A stretch of DNA of 64,000 bases, from assembly GCF_000478275.1 (NCBI RefSeq), contig NZ_ASJB01000080.1, positions 1 through 64,000 of the forward strand, in the 5' to 3' direction. This DNA comes from Amycolatopsis orientalis DSM 40040 = KCTC 9412. GTDB lineage: Bacteria > Actinomycetota > Actinomycetes > Mycobacteriales > Pseudonocardiaceae. The notes below the pieces were generated by a model. The model was not told the origin of the DNA. It was given only the letters and a program-made list of their open reading frames with translations, and searched no databases. The position numbers were made by a program, and so were the translations under genes. Below are positions 46,416-55,394 of this stretch, in pieces (within the stretch, counting starts at the first letter, position 1; each line of letters begins with the position of its first letter).

Positions 46416-47120
46416 GTGGCCGACGACGAGCGCGAAGTCCGCGCGGAGCAGGTGTGGAGCGCGACGGTCGATCATCTGCGCTCGATGATCGACTCGGGCA
46501 GGCTCCCCGCCGGGTCGAGGCTGCCCGCGGAACGGGCGCTCTGTGAACAGCTCGGGATCAGCCGCGGTTCGCTGCGGCAGGCGTTGCGGGTGCTGGACTC
46601 CATCGGCTACGTGCAGGTGCGGCCGGGTTCGGGCACCTACGTCCGCGAGACCCTGGACGAACAGCCGCTGCGCAGCTGGTTCTCCGAACACGAGCAACTG
46701 GTCGAGAAGCTGTTCGACCTGCGGACCACCGTCGAACCGACGCTGGCCGAGCGGCTCGCGCTCCACCACACGCCGCGGGTGCTCGCGCGGCTGGAAAGCA
46801 CCGTCGAGGAGATGGACAAGGCCGCGGCCGACGGCGACATGCTGCGCGTGATCGCCGCCGACGCGGAATTCCACCGGGTGATCGCCGGCAACGCGGGCAA
46901 CGACGACGTCACCGATCTGCTGCGTTCGGTGCTCGCCCTGGTCGGCGAAGAGCGGCGGGCGGCGCTGCGGCTTCCGGGGCAGATCCGCAAGGCCGTCGAC
47001 GAGCACCGCGCGATCCTCGAAGCGGTCCGCCGTTCGGACCCGGCGGCCGCGCGGGAGATCACGCGGAAGCATCTGCTCGACGCCAAGACCTACGTCCACG
47101 ACTACACGGCGCGGGATTGA
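46416..47120 (+). CDS. GntR family regulator, FadR/FCD subfamily
   Basis: 234 residues from a GTG. The winged helix is at 15-80: AGSRLPAERALCEQLGISRG, then SLRQALRVLDSIGYVQVRPG. The C-terminal FCD helical domain (90-230) contains the His/Asp ligand positions in AEFHRVIAGNAGN and VDEHRAIL. FCD regulators sense organic acids. The divergent GNAT gene is a possible target. Confidence 0.92.
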   Translation: MADDEREVRAEQVWSATVDHLRSMIDSGRLPAGSRLPAERALCEQLGISRGSLRQALRVLDSIGYVQVRPGSGTYVRETLDEQPLRSWFSEHEQLVEKLFDLRTTVEPTLAERLALHHTPRVLARLESTVEEMDKAAADGDMLRVIAADAEFHRVIAGNAGNDDVTDLLRSVLALVGEERRAALRLPGQIRKAVDEHRAILEAVRRSDPAAAREITRKHLLDAKTYVHDYTARD

Positions 47121-47138
47121 CGAGGGCGTCTCATGCCT

Positions 47139-47186
47139 GGTCGTGAGTGGTAAGTGTCGTTCTAACGACACTTACCACTCACGACC
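47139..47186. repeat. Palindromic repeat A, copy 3 (compensated variant)
   Basis: Perfect 23-nt arms around a CT centre. The outer TCGTGAGTGGTAA is identical to the other copies but the inner arm reads GTGTCG instead of TGACGG, with matching changes on the other side. It is 3' of the GntR gene and before a + strand methyltransferase gene, so here it cannot serve a convergent pair and probably acts as a one-way terminator. Confidence 0.88.
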
Positions 47187-47299
47187 ACCTGTCCGCGATC
47201 CGCTTGTCTTGCCCCTCTTTAACGGTTCCTTGATGGCGGACCCGCCTCCGCACGAGTACCGTTTTCAGAAGATTGTGAAACTTCTGATGGGGGTGTGCG

Positions 47300-48115
47300 G
47301 TGGAGAAGGTCCGATTCACCGAAGAGAAGGCGACGATGCTGGCCACGTTGTACGGCCGCGCGCTCGACGCCCGCAGTGAGCGGCCGATCCTCGGCGACAA
47401 AGCCGCCGACGAGGCCGTGAAGCAGATCGACTACGACTTCGGCTCGCTGGGCGTCGACGGCCAGCTCGGGCTGACCGTCGCGCTGCGCGCCAAGCCGATG
47501 GACGACTGGGCGACCGCCTTCCTCTGGGATCACCCGGACGCGACCGTCGTGCAGCTCGGCTGCGGGATGGACAGCCGCGTCTACCGCGTCGACCCGCCGC
47601 CTTCGGTGCGGTGGTTCGACGTCGACTACCCCGAGGTCGTCGACCTGCGCGGCCGGATCTACCCGGATCGGGAGGGATATCGGACGATCGGCTCGTCCGT
47701 GACGGACTTCGAGTGGATCGACGAGATCCCGTCGGACAAGCCCGGTCTGGTGATCGCCGAGGGGCTGACGATGTACCTGCGGCCCTCCGAGGGCGAAGAA
47801 CTGCTGCGGCGGTTGATCGCGCATTTCCCGCAGGGCGGCGAAATGGTCTTCGACACGTTCAGCAGGCTGGGGATCAAACTGCAGAAGCTGAATCCCGTGG
47901 TCCGCAAGGCGAAGGCGACGCTGTACTGGGGTATCGACGAGATCTCCGAACTCGAACGCCTCGGGCTGACGCTGGTCTCGAAACTCGACTCGACCGACTA
48001 CGCGACGCCTGAGGTGAAGGACCTGCTTTCGCCGTCGATGCGGGCGCAATTGTGGTTCGCGGGGCTGTTCCCGGCGTTCAAGAAGATGGGGCGGATCCTG
48101 CGATTCCGGTTCTGA
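47300..48115 (+). CDS. Class I SAM-dependent O-methyltransferase (LCMT/PpmM type)
   Basis: 271 residues from a GTG. The SAM motif reads VVQLGCGMDSRVYRVDPPPS and the acidic loop DVDYPEVVDLRG, followed by LVIAEGLTMYLRPSEGEELL, all typical of leucine-carboxyl-methyltransferase relatives used in secondary metabolism. The substrate is unknown. It is followed by a perfect 42-bp palindrome. Confidence 0.9.
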   Translation: MEKVRFTEEKATMLATLYGRALDARSERPILGDKAADEAVKQIDYDFGSLGVDGQLGLTVALRAKPMDDWATAFLWDHPDATVVQLGCGMDSRVYRVDPPPSVRWFDVDYPEVVDLRGRIYPDREGYRTIGSSVTDFEWIDEIPSDKPGLVIAEGLTMYLRPSEGEELLRRLIAHFPQGGEMVFDTFSRLGIKLQKLNPVVRKAKATLYWGIDEISELERLGLTLVSKLDSTDYATPEVKDLLSPSMRAQLWFAGLFPAFKKMGRILRFRF

Positions 48116-48117
48116 AG

Positions 48118-48159
48118 CGCGACGGAACGCGTTTAGCGGGCTAAACGCGTTCCGTCGCG
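48118..48159. repeat. Perfect 42-bp palindrome, unrelated to family A
   Basis: Arms of 20 nt (CGCGACGGAACGCGTTTAGC and its complement) with a 2-nt GG centre, between the convergent methyltransferase and FBP-domain genes. Same architecture as family A, different sequence. Confidence 0.9.
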
Positions 48160-48170
48160 GTGGGGGGGGA

Positions 48171-48671
48171 TCAGCGGGATTCGAGTACCCGGTCCACGAA
48201 CCGGTGCAGCTTGTCCTCCAGCCGGAGGACGCGCTCTTCGAGCGTCAGCGTTTCCGACGGCTGCGGCACGTCCGGCTTCAGCTCGCCGCGGATGTACTGG
48301 CTGCAGGCGAGATTCGCGCACGCGTAGATGCCGAGCGTGTTCCCCTCACGCCCGGGTTTCCCCGCGAGGCGCCCGGAGAACAGCGCGATGTCGGACAGCG
48401 GATGTGTCGTCGTGCACAGGCCGCACATGTTGCTCAGCAGGACACGGCCCTTCGGCCGGGGCGCGGCGCGAAGGGACAGTCCGACGACTTCCCCGCGATA
48501 CGGCAGTACGAGGTACGCGCGCGCCGCCGCCTTCGGATCTCGCCAGCCGAGGAATTCCCTTTTCTCCCAAGGGATCTCGTCTGGCGGGGCGGGCAGCGTG
48601 ACCCCCTTGGCCTCGCCACGCGTGCAGTTCACGAAGGACGCCCTGATCTCGTCCTGTCCCAGCGGTTCCAT
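48171..48671 (-). CDS. FBP-domain protein (FusB-like EF-G-binding zinc finger)
   Basis: 166 residues from the ATG at 48671 (MEPLGQDEIRASFVNCTRGE). The treble-clef zinc finger of the FBP_C/FusB family is visible as MCGLCTTTH and CANLACSQYIR. FusB-type proteins bind elongation factor G and rescue stalled translation, giving fusidic acid resistance. Whether this one does is unknown. Convergent with the methyltransferase. Confidence 0.85.
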   Translation of the reverse strand: MEPLGQDEIRASFVNCTRGEAKGVTLPAPPDEIPWEKREFLGWRDPKAAARAYLVLPYRGEVVGLSLRAAPRPKGRVLLSNMCGLCTTTHPLSDIALFSGRLAGKPGREGNTLGIYACANLACSQYIRGELKPDVPQPSETLTLEERVLRLEDKLHRFVDRVLESR

Positions 48672-48759
48672 CGGTTTCTCCCAAACTCTCGCCCGCACGG
48701 TAACCAGCGCCCGCGAGAACTGGCCAACCCTTTTCCGGCGGAGGTCATACGATCACCGG

Positions 48760-50259
48760 GTGCGCGGGAAGACGATGTCGAGGCGGTTCCGGCTGGTGCT
48801 CAGGACCAGCCTCGGTTTCGCCGCGCTCGGCGTCGGCTCCAGTGTGTGCGGTGCCGGGGTCGTGGCGTTGCTGCTGCTTCTGCAGGGCCTGCCGAGTGAG
48901 GTCGGCGACCGCGGCTGGATCCTCGGTGTCACCGCCGCCGGGATAGTGGCGCTGGCGCTGGTGATCGGCACTCTGTGGACGGCCTGGCTGCAGCGGCGCA
49001 CGGCGGTCTGGTTCGTCTTCGGCCGCCCGCCGACGCAGGCCGAGGCCGCGCGGGCGCTCCGGCTCCCGGTCGACATGGCGATCGTCAGCGCCACCCTCTG
49101 GCTGAGCGCGACGATCGTGCTCGGCTCCCTCGCCAGGGTGCTCGGGTCCTGGATGGACGCCCTCGGGATGGCGCTGGTCATCGGCCTCGGCGGGCTGACC
49201 ACGGCAGGCCTCACCTATCTCGCCGCGGAATGGGTGGCGCGCCCGGTGATGACGATCGCGCTCAAGGTCACCCCGCCGAAAGGGACGCTCAGGGTCACCG
49301 TGCGGACCAAGGTGGTCGTCACCTGGTCACTGGCGAGCGGGATCCCGTTCCTCGGGGTGCTGCTGGTGGCCACGCCGCCGGATCTCGGCCAGGGCGACCA
49401 CGTCGCCAGCCTGATCATGCTTTCGGTGATCGGGCTGAGCGTCGGCGCGATCGGGACGGGCCTGCTCGCGAAGGCCGTCGCCACCCCGCTGCACCGGCTC
49501 CGGATCGCGCTCGACGAGATCGCGCGCGGCAACAAGGACATCGTGGTCGACGTCGACGACTCCAGCGAGATCGGCCTGCTCCAGACCTCGGTCAACGACC
49601 TCGCCGCCGGGCTCCGCGAGCAGGAACGGATGCGCGACCTGTTCGGCAGGCACGTCGGGGACGAGGTCGCCCGGCACGCGCTCGAGTACGGCGCCTCCCT
49701 TTCGGGGGACGTGCGCGAGGTGACGGCGCTGTTCGTCGACGTCGTCGATTCGACGGCGCTGGCGAGCCGGACCCCGCCCGAGGAGCTGGTGAAGATGCTC
49801 AACCGGTTCTTCACCAGCGTGGTGAACGCGGTCGGGGCGCGGGGCGGACTGGTCAACAAGTTCCAGGGTGACGCCGCGCTCTGCGTCTTCGGCGCGCCGA
49901 CCCGGCTCGCGGACGCGCCGACGGCGGCCCTTTCGGCCGCGCGGGCGATCCGGGACGCCGTCCAGCGGACCGGCGAGCTGGACCTCGGCATCGGGGTCGC
50001 GAGCGGCCGGGTCTTCGCCGGTCAGCTGGGGACGAGCAGCCGGTTCGAGTACACCGTCATCGGCGACGCGGTGAACGAGGCCGCGCGCCTGACCGAGGAC
50101 GCGAAGTCCGCCGAAGGCCGGATCCTGGCGAGCGAGGCGGTACTCAAGGCCGCGCTGGAAAGCGAACGCGCGCACTGGGAGCCGTACGCGGAACTGGAGC
50201 TGCGCGGACGCCGGGAACCCACGCACGCCTGGGCGGCGAGCGCGCTCAGCCCGGAATGA
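48760..50259 (+). CDS. Membrane-bound adenylate/guanylate cyclase with HAMP domain
   Basis: 499 residues from a GTG at 48760 (an ATG at 48775 is possible). About six hydrophobic spans fill residues 15-240, a HAMP linker follows (ATPLHRLRIALDEIARGNKD), then the class III cyclase domain: ALFVDVVDSTALA with the metal Asp residues, KFQGDAALCVFGAP and TVIGDAVNEAARL. It should make cAMP or cGMP from NTP at the membrane. The substrate-specifying residues need alignment to decide. Its 3' end overlaps the KAS III gene by 14 bp. Confidence 0.9.
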   Translation: MRGKTMSRRFRLVLRTSLGFAALGVGSSVCGAGVVALLLLLQGLPSEVGDRGWILGVTAAGIVALALVIGTLWTAWLQRRTAVWFVFGRPPTQAEAARALRLPVDMAIVSATLWLSATIVLGSLARVLGSWMDALGMALVIGLGGLTTAGLTYLAAEWVARPVMTIALKVTPPKGTLRVTVRTKVVVTWSLASGIPFLGVLLVATPPDLGQGDHVASLIMLSVIGLSVGAIGTGLLAKAVATPLHRLRIALDEIARGNKDIVVDVDDSSEIGLLQTSVNDLAAGLREQERMRDLFGRHVGDEVARHALEYGASLSGDVREVTALFVDVVDSTALASRTPPEELVKMLNRFFTSVVNAVGARGGLVNKFQGDAALCVFGAPTRLADAPTAALSAARAIRDAVQRTGELDLGIGVASGRVFAGQLGTSSRFEYTVIGDAVNEAARLTEDAKSAEGRILASEAVLKAALESERAHWEPYAELELRGRREPTHAWAASALSPE

Positions 50260-51244
50260 CGTCCGGCCAGCGCAGCAGCGTCGACCCCCAGGTCAGCCCG
50301 GCCCCGAAGGCCCCCATCACGACGCGGTGACCCGGCTGCAGCGTCCCGTCCTTCACGGCGTCGGCCAGCGCGATCGGGATCGACGCCGCACTCGTGTTGC
50401 CCACCTTCTCGATGTTCGAGTACATCACGTCGTCCGCGAGGCCGAGCTGCTTCGCGCAGGTCTGCAGGATCCGGATGTTGGCCTGATGCCCGACGAAGCG
50501 GTCGATGTCACCGACCATCCAGCCCGCGGCGTCGAGCACCGCCCGCGCCGATTCGGCCATCCTGGCGCAGGCGTGCCGGAAGACGGTCTGGCCCTGCATC
50601 ACCAGGTAGTGGTCACGCGGGTCGTCCGAGCGGCGGTTCTTCGCGCCCCCGGCCTCGACCCAGAGCAGCCCCGCCAGTTCACCCTCGCTGTGCAGGTCGA
50701 ACGGGCCGAGCGCGCCGAGTTCGCCGTCGTCGCCCGCGCGCAGCAGGACAGCGCCCGCGCCGTCGCCGAAGATCGGCACCGTGCCGCGGTCTTCGGGGTC
50801 GACGAGCGAGGTGAAGACGTCCGCGCCGATCACCAGCACGCGGCGCGCGATCCCGGCGGCGATCAGCCCGGCGCCGGTGGCGAGGCCGTAGATGAACCCG
50901 CTGCACACCGCGTTGACGTCGAACGCGGCGACGCCGTTCAGGCCGAGCTTGGTCGCCACCTGCGGCGCACTGGCCGGGCACGGCTGGTCGGCCGTCGACG
51001 TCGCGAGCACGACGGCGTCCGCGCCGTCCTCCCCGGCCGAGGCCAGCGCCCGGCGCCCCGCCTCGACCGCGAGGTCCACAGTGGACGTTCCGGGATCGAC
51101 GACCCGGCGTTCGGCGATACCGGTCCGCGACCGGATCCACTCATCGGAGGTGTCCAGTCGCTGGGCGATCTCCTCGTTGCCCACGACGCGGGGCGGCAGC
51201 CAGGAGCCGAGACCGGCGATGACGGCCGCCTGAGATGAGGGCAC
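50246..51244 (-). CDS. Beta-ketoacyl-ACP synthase III (FabH type)
   Basis: 332 residues from the GTG at 51244 (AAAGGA seven bases upstream). Catalytic Cys114 in NAVCSGFIYG, His in FVGHQANIRI and Asn in VGNTSAASIP complete the triad. KAS III starts fatty acid or polyketide chains by condensing acyl-CoA with malonyl-ACP. It stands apart from other fab genes, so a role in secondary metabolism is likely. Its 3' end overlaps the cyclase gene. Confidence 0.9.
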   Translation of the reverse strand: MPSSQAAVIAGLGSWLPPRVVGNEEIAQRLDTSDEWIRSRTGIAERRVVDPGTSTVDLAVEAGRRALASAGEDGADAVVLATSTADQPCPASAPQVATKLGLNGVAAFDVNAVCSGFIYGLATGAGLIAAGIARRVLVIGADVFTSLVDPEDRGTVPIFGDGAGAVLLRAGDDGELGALGPFDLHSEGELAGLLWVEAGGAKNRRSDDPRDHYLVMQGQTVFRHACARMAESARAVLDAAGWMVGDIDRFVGHQANIRILQTCAKQLGLADDVMYSNIEKVGNTSAASIPIALADAVKDGTLQPGHRVVMGAFGAGLTWGSTLLRWPDVIPG

Positions 51245-51426
51245 CAAGAAATCCTTTCGCGCGGAAAAACAGAGGTCTGCCATTCACTTGTAAGCGCTAC
51301 CATTCAGTAGACCCGTCAGTTGTGTTCCGGGTCACATTTCAAAGAATTCTCATCTTTCCCGGCACCCCGCGTGGCGCGCGGCCGCGGATCAGGCGCCCGG
51401 GAGAGTCGTCCGGTTAGCCTGATCCG

Positions 51427-51900
51427 GTGCACACACCCGACCTCGACCGCCTAGACGTCGCCATCCTGTCCTGCCTGCAGGCCGACGCCCGCACGATCGC
51501 CGAGTCCATCGGCGCGAAGGTGGGCCTGTCCGCGGCCGCCGTGCAGCGCCGGATCAAGCGGTTGCGCGAGACCGGGGTGATCGAACGCGAGGTGGCGGTG
51601 CTGTCGCCGCAGGCGCTCGGGCTGACGATGACCTTCGTGGTGATGGTCGAGATGGAACGGGAGAGCCTCGCGGTACTCGACGGGTTCCGGCGGCAGGTGC
51701 TCGCGGACGACAACGTCCAGCAGTGTTACTACGTGACCGGCAACGCGGACTTCGTGCTCGTGGTGACCTGCCGGGACATGGCCGGGTTCGAGGCCTTCAC
51801 CCGGCGGATGTTCTTCGACAACCCGAACGTGCGGCACTTCACGACGTCGGTGGCGATGGACCGGGTCAAGACCGGCCTCACGCTGCCGCTGGAGCCTTGA
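51427..51900 (+). CDS. Lrp/AsnC family transcriptional regulator
   Basis: 157 residues from a GTG. HTH: RLDVAILSCLQADARTIAES, then GLSAAAVQRRIKRLRETGVI. The RAM ligand domain starts near 65 (ALGLTMTFVVMVEMERES) and contains YVTGNADFVLVVTCRDM. Such regulators respond to amino acids. It lies upstream of an MFS gene that it may control, 61 bp away. Confidence 0.92.
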   Translation: MHTPDLDRLDVAILSCLQADARTIAESIGAKVGLSAAAVQRRIKRLRETGVIEREVAVLSPQALGLTMTFVVMVEMERESLAVLDGFRRQVLADDNVQQCYYVTGNADFVLVVTCRDMAGFEAFTRRMFFDNPNVRHFTTSVAMDRVKTGLTLPLEP

Positions 51901-51961
51901 CCGGGAGTCGATCTTCGCTATTCTGGCCTGCTGCCTTCTGGGGGAAGGACCTACAGCAGCC

Positions 51962-53155
51962 ATGCAGAGACCACTCCGCCTCTTTCTCACCGCCACCCTC
52001 ATCGACGCGCTCGGAAGCGGGATCTGGCTCCCGTTCGGGCTGCTCTTCCTCGTCCACGGCCAGGGCTTCGGCCTGATCGAAGCCGGCGCGGCGCTCAGCA
52101 CGGGCGGTCTGCTCGCGCTGGCGACCGGGCCGCTGACGGGCGCCGCGATGGACCGGTTCGGCCCCCGCGCGCTCCTGATCGCGGGAAACCTGCTCCGGCT
52201 GGCCGCCTTCTGCTGCTACCCGCTGCTGACGTCGGCCTGGCAGGTGGTCGCCGTCACCCTGGTGGTCGGCGTCGGCGACCGGCTGTTCTGGACCTGCAAC
52301 GCCCCGATGGTCGCCGCGCTCACCACCGGCCGCGACGCCGAACGTGTCCTCGGCACCCAGACGGTCGGCCGGTTCGCCGGGGCCGGTGTCGGCGCGGCGG
52401 CGAGCGCGGTGCTCCCGGAGATCACCAGCCCGGCGGCGTTCCACCTCATCGCCTACGCCAACGCCGCCACCTTCGCCGTCGCCGCGGCGCTCATCTGGTT
52501 CCTGCCTTCCGCGGCCGGCGTGTCCGAAAAGGACGGCTCGGCGGGCTGGAGAGCCGTCTTCACCGACCGGCCCTACGTCGGGTTCTGCCTGACACAGACG
52601 GCTTTCACCCTGGCGAGTGCGAGCAAGTTCGCCATCCTGCCGATCCTCGTCCGCGATTTCCTGCACGGTCCACAGTGGATCGCCGGAACCGCGATCACGA
52701 TCGGGACGGTCACCGTGGTCTTCGGCCAGCACCTCGTGGTCCGCGTGCTCGCGAGGTACTCCAGGGCGACCGGGCTCGTCACCGCCGCGGTGGTGTTCGC
52801 GGGCTCGTTCGCACTGCTCGTCCCGGTCACGTCAGTCTCTTTGCAAGTTGCGATCTGCCTGATCCTCTTCACGAGCGTGACCTTCTCCCTCGCCGAAGCG
52901 ATGTTCGCGCCGCTGTCCACGGCGGTGGCCGCGGAAGCCGCGCCGCGAGGAGCCGAGGGCCGGGCCAGCGCGTTGTTCCAGTTGTCGTGGGGACTGCCGA
53001 TGGCGCTGGCCCCCGCCGTCCTCGGAATCCTGCTCTCGGTGAGCGGGGCAGTGCTGTGGACGGTGCTCACCGTGACCTCGCTGCTCGCGGTTCCCGCCGT
53101 GCTCCGCCTGAAGAAGCCGCTGCTCGACCAGCCGTCACAACGCGTATCGGTCTGA
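51962..53155 (+). CDS. MFS transporter
   Basis: 397 residues, twelve hydrophobic spans. The loop 2-3 motif lies in LTGAAMDRFGPRALLIAGNL, with D-R-x-G-x-R as in the MFS signature. A second half begins near 200 (GFCLTQTAFTLASASKFAIL). No substrate-specific motif is recognised. It follows an Lrp-type regulator, which suggests export of an amino acid or drug. Confidence 0.9.
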   Translation: MQRPLRLFLTATLIDALGSGIWLPFGLLFLVHGQGFGLIEAGAALSTGGLLALATGPLTGAAMDRFGPRALLIAGNLLRLAAFCCYPLLTSAWQVVAVTLVVGVGDRLFWTCNAPMVAALTTGRDAERVLGTQTVGRFAGAGVGAAASAVLPEITSPAAFHLIAYANAATFAVAAALIWFLPSAAGVSEKDGSAGWRAVFTDRPYVGFCLTQTAFTLASASKFAILPILVRDFLHGPQWIAGTAITIGTVTVVFGQHLVVRVLARYSRATGLVTAAVVFAGSFALLVPVTSVSLQVAICLILFTSVTFSLAEAMFAPLSTAVAAEAAPRGAEGRASALFQLSWGLPMALAPAVLGILLSVSGAVLWTVLTVTSLLAVPAVLRLKKPLLDQPSQRVSV

Positions 53156-53305
53156 GCGCAAGGGGTCTGTGCCCGGCGTTACACCACTATGGACATATGC
53201 AGCCGATAGCGTGAACGTGGCCATACCCGCGTCATCCGGCGTCAGCCCGGGCATCTCCTTGCCGAGACGAAAAGTTCGCGCCGCGCGAACCACGAGCACT
53301 TAGGA

Positions 53306-53716
53306 GTGGCCGTGCACACCGACGCCGTTCACCAGAGCCAGTTCGTCCTGCTGAACAACAGCAGCACGCCCGTTCTCTCCCGCCTGTCCTTCCACGTCGA
53401 CGAGCCCTACGCCGTCACCGTGTCGTTCCGGACCGAGCGCGGCCGGTGGGTCGAGTGGACCTTCGCGCGTGAGCTGCTCGCCGCCGGTCTCACCGACCCG
53501 GCCGGACTCGGCGACGTCCGCGTCCGCCCCGACCTCTCCGAGGACGAGGCGATGCTGACGCTGGAAATCGAGTCACCCGACGGCTATGCGTCGTTCGAAC
53601 TCGAGCGCGAGGACGTCGAGTCCTTCCTCGAGTCCACGTACGACCTGGTGCCGCTCGGTTCCGAGAGCGAGTACTTCGACATCGAGGCGCTGATCGAAGA
53701 GATCAGCAACGTGTAG
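53306..53716 (+). CDS. SsgA-like sporulation/cell-division regulator
   Basis: 136 residues. The SALP family core is visible: STPVLSRLSFHVDEPYAVTV, then GRWVEWTFARELLAAGLTDP, and the acidic C-terminal helix LESTYDLVPLGSESEYFDIE. SALPs steer septum placement and FtsZ recruitment; SsgB does so in most actinomycetes, SsgA in sporulating ones. Which paralogue this is needs alignment. It is followed by a strong hairpin. Confidence 0.88.
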   Translation: MAVHTDAVHQSQFVLLNNSSTPVLSRLSFHVDEPYAVTVSFRTERGRWVEWTFARELLAAGLTDPAGLGDVRVRPDLSEDEAMLTLEIESPDGYASFELEREDVESFLESTYDLVPLGSESEYFDIEALIEEISNV

Positions 53717-53749
53717 GGATCCGGACCACCGCTCCCGCGGTATTACGAA

Positions 53750-53796
53750 ACGAAGGGCGGCCCGAGTGCGCTGGAGGCACTCGGACCGCCCTTCGT
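53750..53796. terminator. 20-bp hairpin between convergent genes
   Basis: ACGAAGGGCGG-c-CCGAGTGC (53750-53769) pairs with GCACTCGG-a-CCGCCCTTCGT (53777-53796), one C/A mismatch, 7-nt loop. It separates the SsgA-like gene and the convergent secreted protease. Confidence 0.8.
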
Positions 53797-53830
53797 CCTA
53801 TTCGTGGCTCTCGGCGAACCGGGGGTGGAC

Positions 53831-54925
53831 TCAGCCGAGGACCAGGGAGGTCCCGGTCGCGGACAACGCCGGCCGGACCGGGAAGAAGTACGTCACCGTG
53901 CTGTTACCGCCGGACAGCATGCCCTGGGCCTGGTTTCCCGCGATGAACGAACCGCCCGAGTCGCCCGCCTGCGAACGCACGTTGGTGGCGGTCATGCCGT
54001 AGACCGTGCCCTCGGCGTAACGGACGGTCTGGTTCTTGGCGCCGACGGTGCCGCAGGTCCAGCCGGTGGTCGAACCCGACTTGCAGATCGAGGCGCCGGT
54101 CGAGGCCTCGCTCGAACCGCTCACCCGGGTGCCGTTGTTGATGATGCCGCGCGGCACCCAGTTGCTGTTGACCCGGACGTGGCCGTAGTCGTTGCCGGGG
54201 AAACTGGCGCGGGCGAACGAACCCATCGCGACCCGGTTCGAGCCGGTCACCGTGCCCGGCCCGCAGTGCCCGGCGGTGAGGAAGCCGCCGTTGACCGAGA
54301 AGCCGATCGAGCAGCGCGAAGAGTTGTTGATGTAGTAGGCGTCACCGCCGCGGACGTCGTACTTCAGGGTCGGCACCGCGGCGGTCTCGACCACCGCGAC
54401 GGCGGCCTTGTCGACGCCGGTCTTCTCCAGGAACGAGTCGACCGTTCCGCTCTTGCCCGGCAGGACGTTCAGCGTCACGCGGTTGGTCTTGGTGTCCACA
54501 CCCCAGCCGGTGATCGCGCCGTCCGCCGCGCGCTCGCCCGCGTTCAGTTTGTCCACAGTGGAATCGAGCTGGGCGGCCGAGAACCGCACGAGTTCCGCTT
54601 CCGCGCCACTGGCGACGACCTGACCCAGTTTCGCCGCGTCCGTGACGCCGACGCGGAGCTTGCCGGTGGCCTCGTTGTAGCTCGCGCCGCCGAAGCTGCC
54701 GGCGAGCGCGGAGGCGAGTGACTGTTCGAGCGTGCCGGCGGCGGTCTCGCTCTGGATCCGGGCGAGCGCCTGGCCGGCGGTCAGGCCGAGGTCCCGTTGC
54801 AGGGCGGGAACCATCTCGGCGTTCAGCAGGGTGTCCGAGGACGCCGCCGCGGGGGTACCCGTGACGAGCGCGCCGGTGGCCAGTGCTGCCGTCGCGGCCA
54901 CACCGAGGAGCTTCGTGATCTTCAT
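53831..54925 (-). CDS. Secreted S1 family serine protease (alpha-lytic/streptogrisin type) with pro-domain
   Basis: 364 residues. Signal peptide 1-28 (MKITKLLGVAATAALATGAL), pro-domain to about residue 190, mature protease from about DVRGGDAYYI. The triad is His220 (LTAGHC), Asp246 (GNDYGHV) and Ser323 (AGDSGGS). Three Cys pairs are likely, including 205/221 and 281/291. The pro-domain acts as folding chaperone in this family. It degrades extracellular protein. Confidence 0.92.
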   Translation of the reverse strand: MKITKLLGVAATAALATGALVTGTPAAASSDTLLNAEMVPALQRDLGLTAGQALARIQSETAAGTLEQSLASALAGSFGGASYNEATGKLRVGVTDAAKLGQVVASGAEAELVRFSAAQLDSTVDKLNAGERAADGAITGWGVDTKTNRVTLNVLPGKSGTVDSFLEKTGVDKAAVAVVETAAVPTLKYDVRGGDAYYINNSSRCSIGFSVNGGFLTAGHCGPGTVTGSNRVAMGSFARASFPGNDYGHVRVNSNWVPRGIINNGTRVSGSSEASTGASICKSGSTTGWTCGTVGAKNQTVRYAEGTVYGMTATNVRSQAGDSGGSFIAGNQAQGMLSGGNSTVTYFFPVRPALSATGTSLVLG

Positions 54926-55101
54926 GCTTCTCCCTCGTCATCACGCACGGCTCCGGTTCGCCATGCGATTGCCCTCCCCTGACGGGTGAGAGTTGTGGAA
55001 CCGGACACCGTCCGCAATCCGGGTCGGCGCGGGATAGGTATACGCATTCTTCGAAGGCCGAATCCCCTGCTCCACGGGCGCTCACCGAGAGCTGGCACCC
55101 G

Positions 55102-55117
55102 TACGGACACGTCCGTA
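55102..55117. promoter_or_regulatory. 16-bp perfect palindrome in the protease/LuxR gap
   Basis: TACGGAC-AC-GTCCGTA in the 469-bp divergent gap 54926-55394. It may be an operator for either gene. A weak GTTT-N15-GGGATG match at about 55149 could be a SigF-type promoter. I see no gene or repeat elsewhere in the gap. Confidence 0.4.
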
Positions 55118-55394
55118 AGTAGGGTTTCCTGTGAATACCTTGCGTAGTCGTTTCGACCCCCTGAACGTGGGATGAACCGCCGGATCGGGTCCATTGCCGA
55201 TGTTTCGGGTGTCCAGTGATTTTCCAACCGACGATCCGTCAGCCAACCGGTGACGGTGCGTTCGCGGACGGCCTAACGGGGCGCCCGTGCTGTCCGGGTT
55301 GAGAGGTTTACGACCAGGTAGGCAGTGCTTAGGCTCCGCAGGACAACGCACAAGATCGTGTCGGGCTCAGCGGGAACTCCCAACCGAGGAGCGC

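Noticed and set aside
51284..51300. LacI-type operator TGTAAGCGCTACCA upstream of the KAS III gene
   Set aside because: Only half of the palindrome matches the LacI-family form and no LacI-type regulator is encoded nearby.
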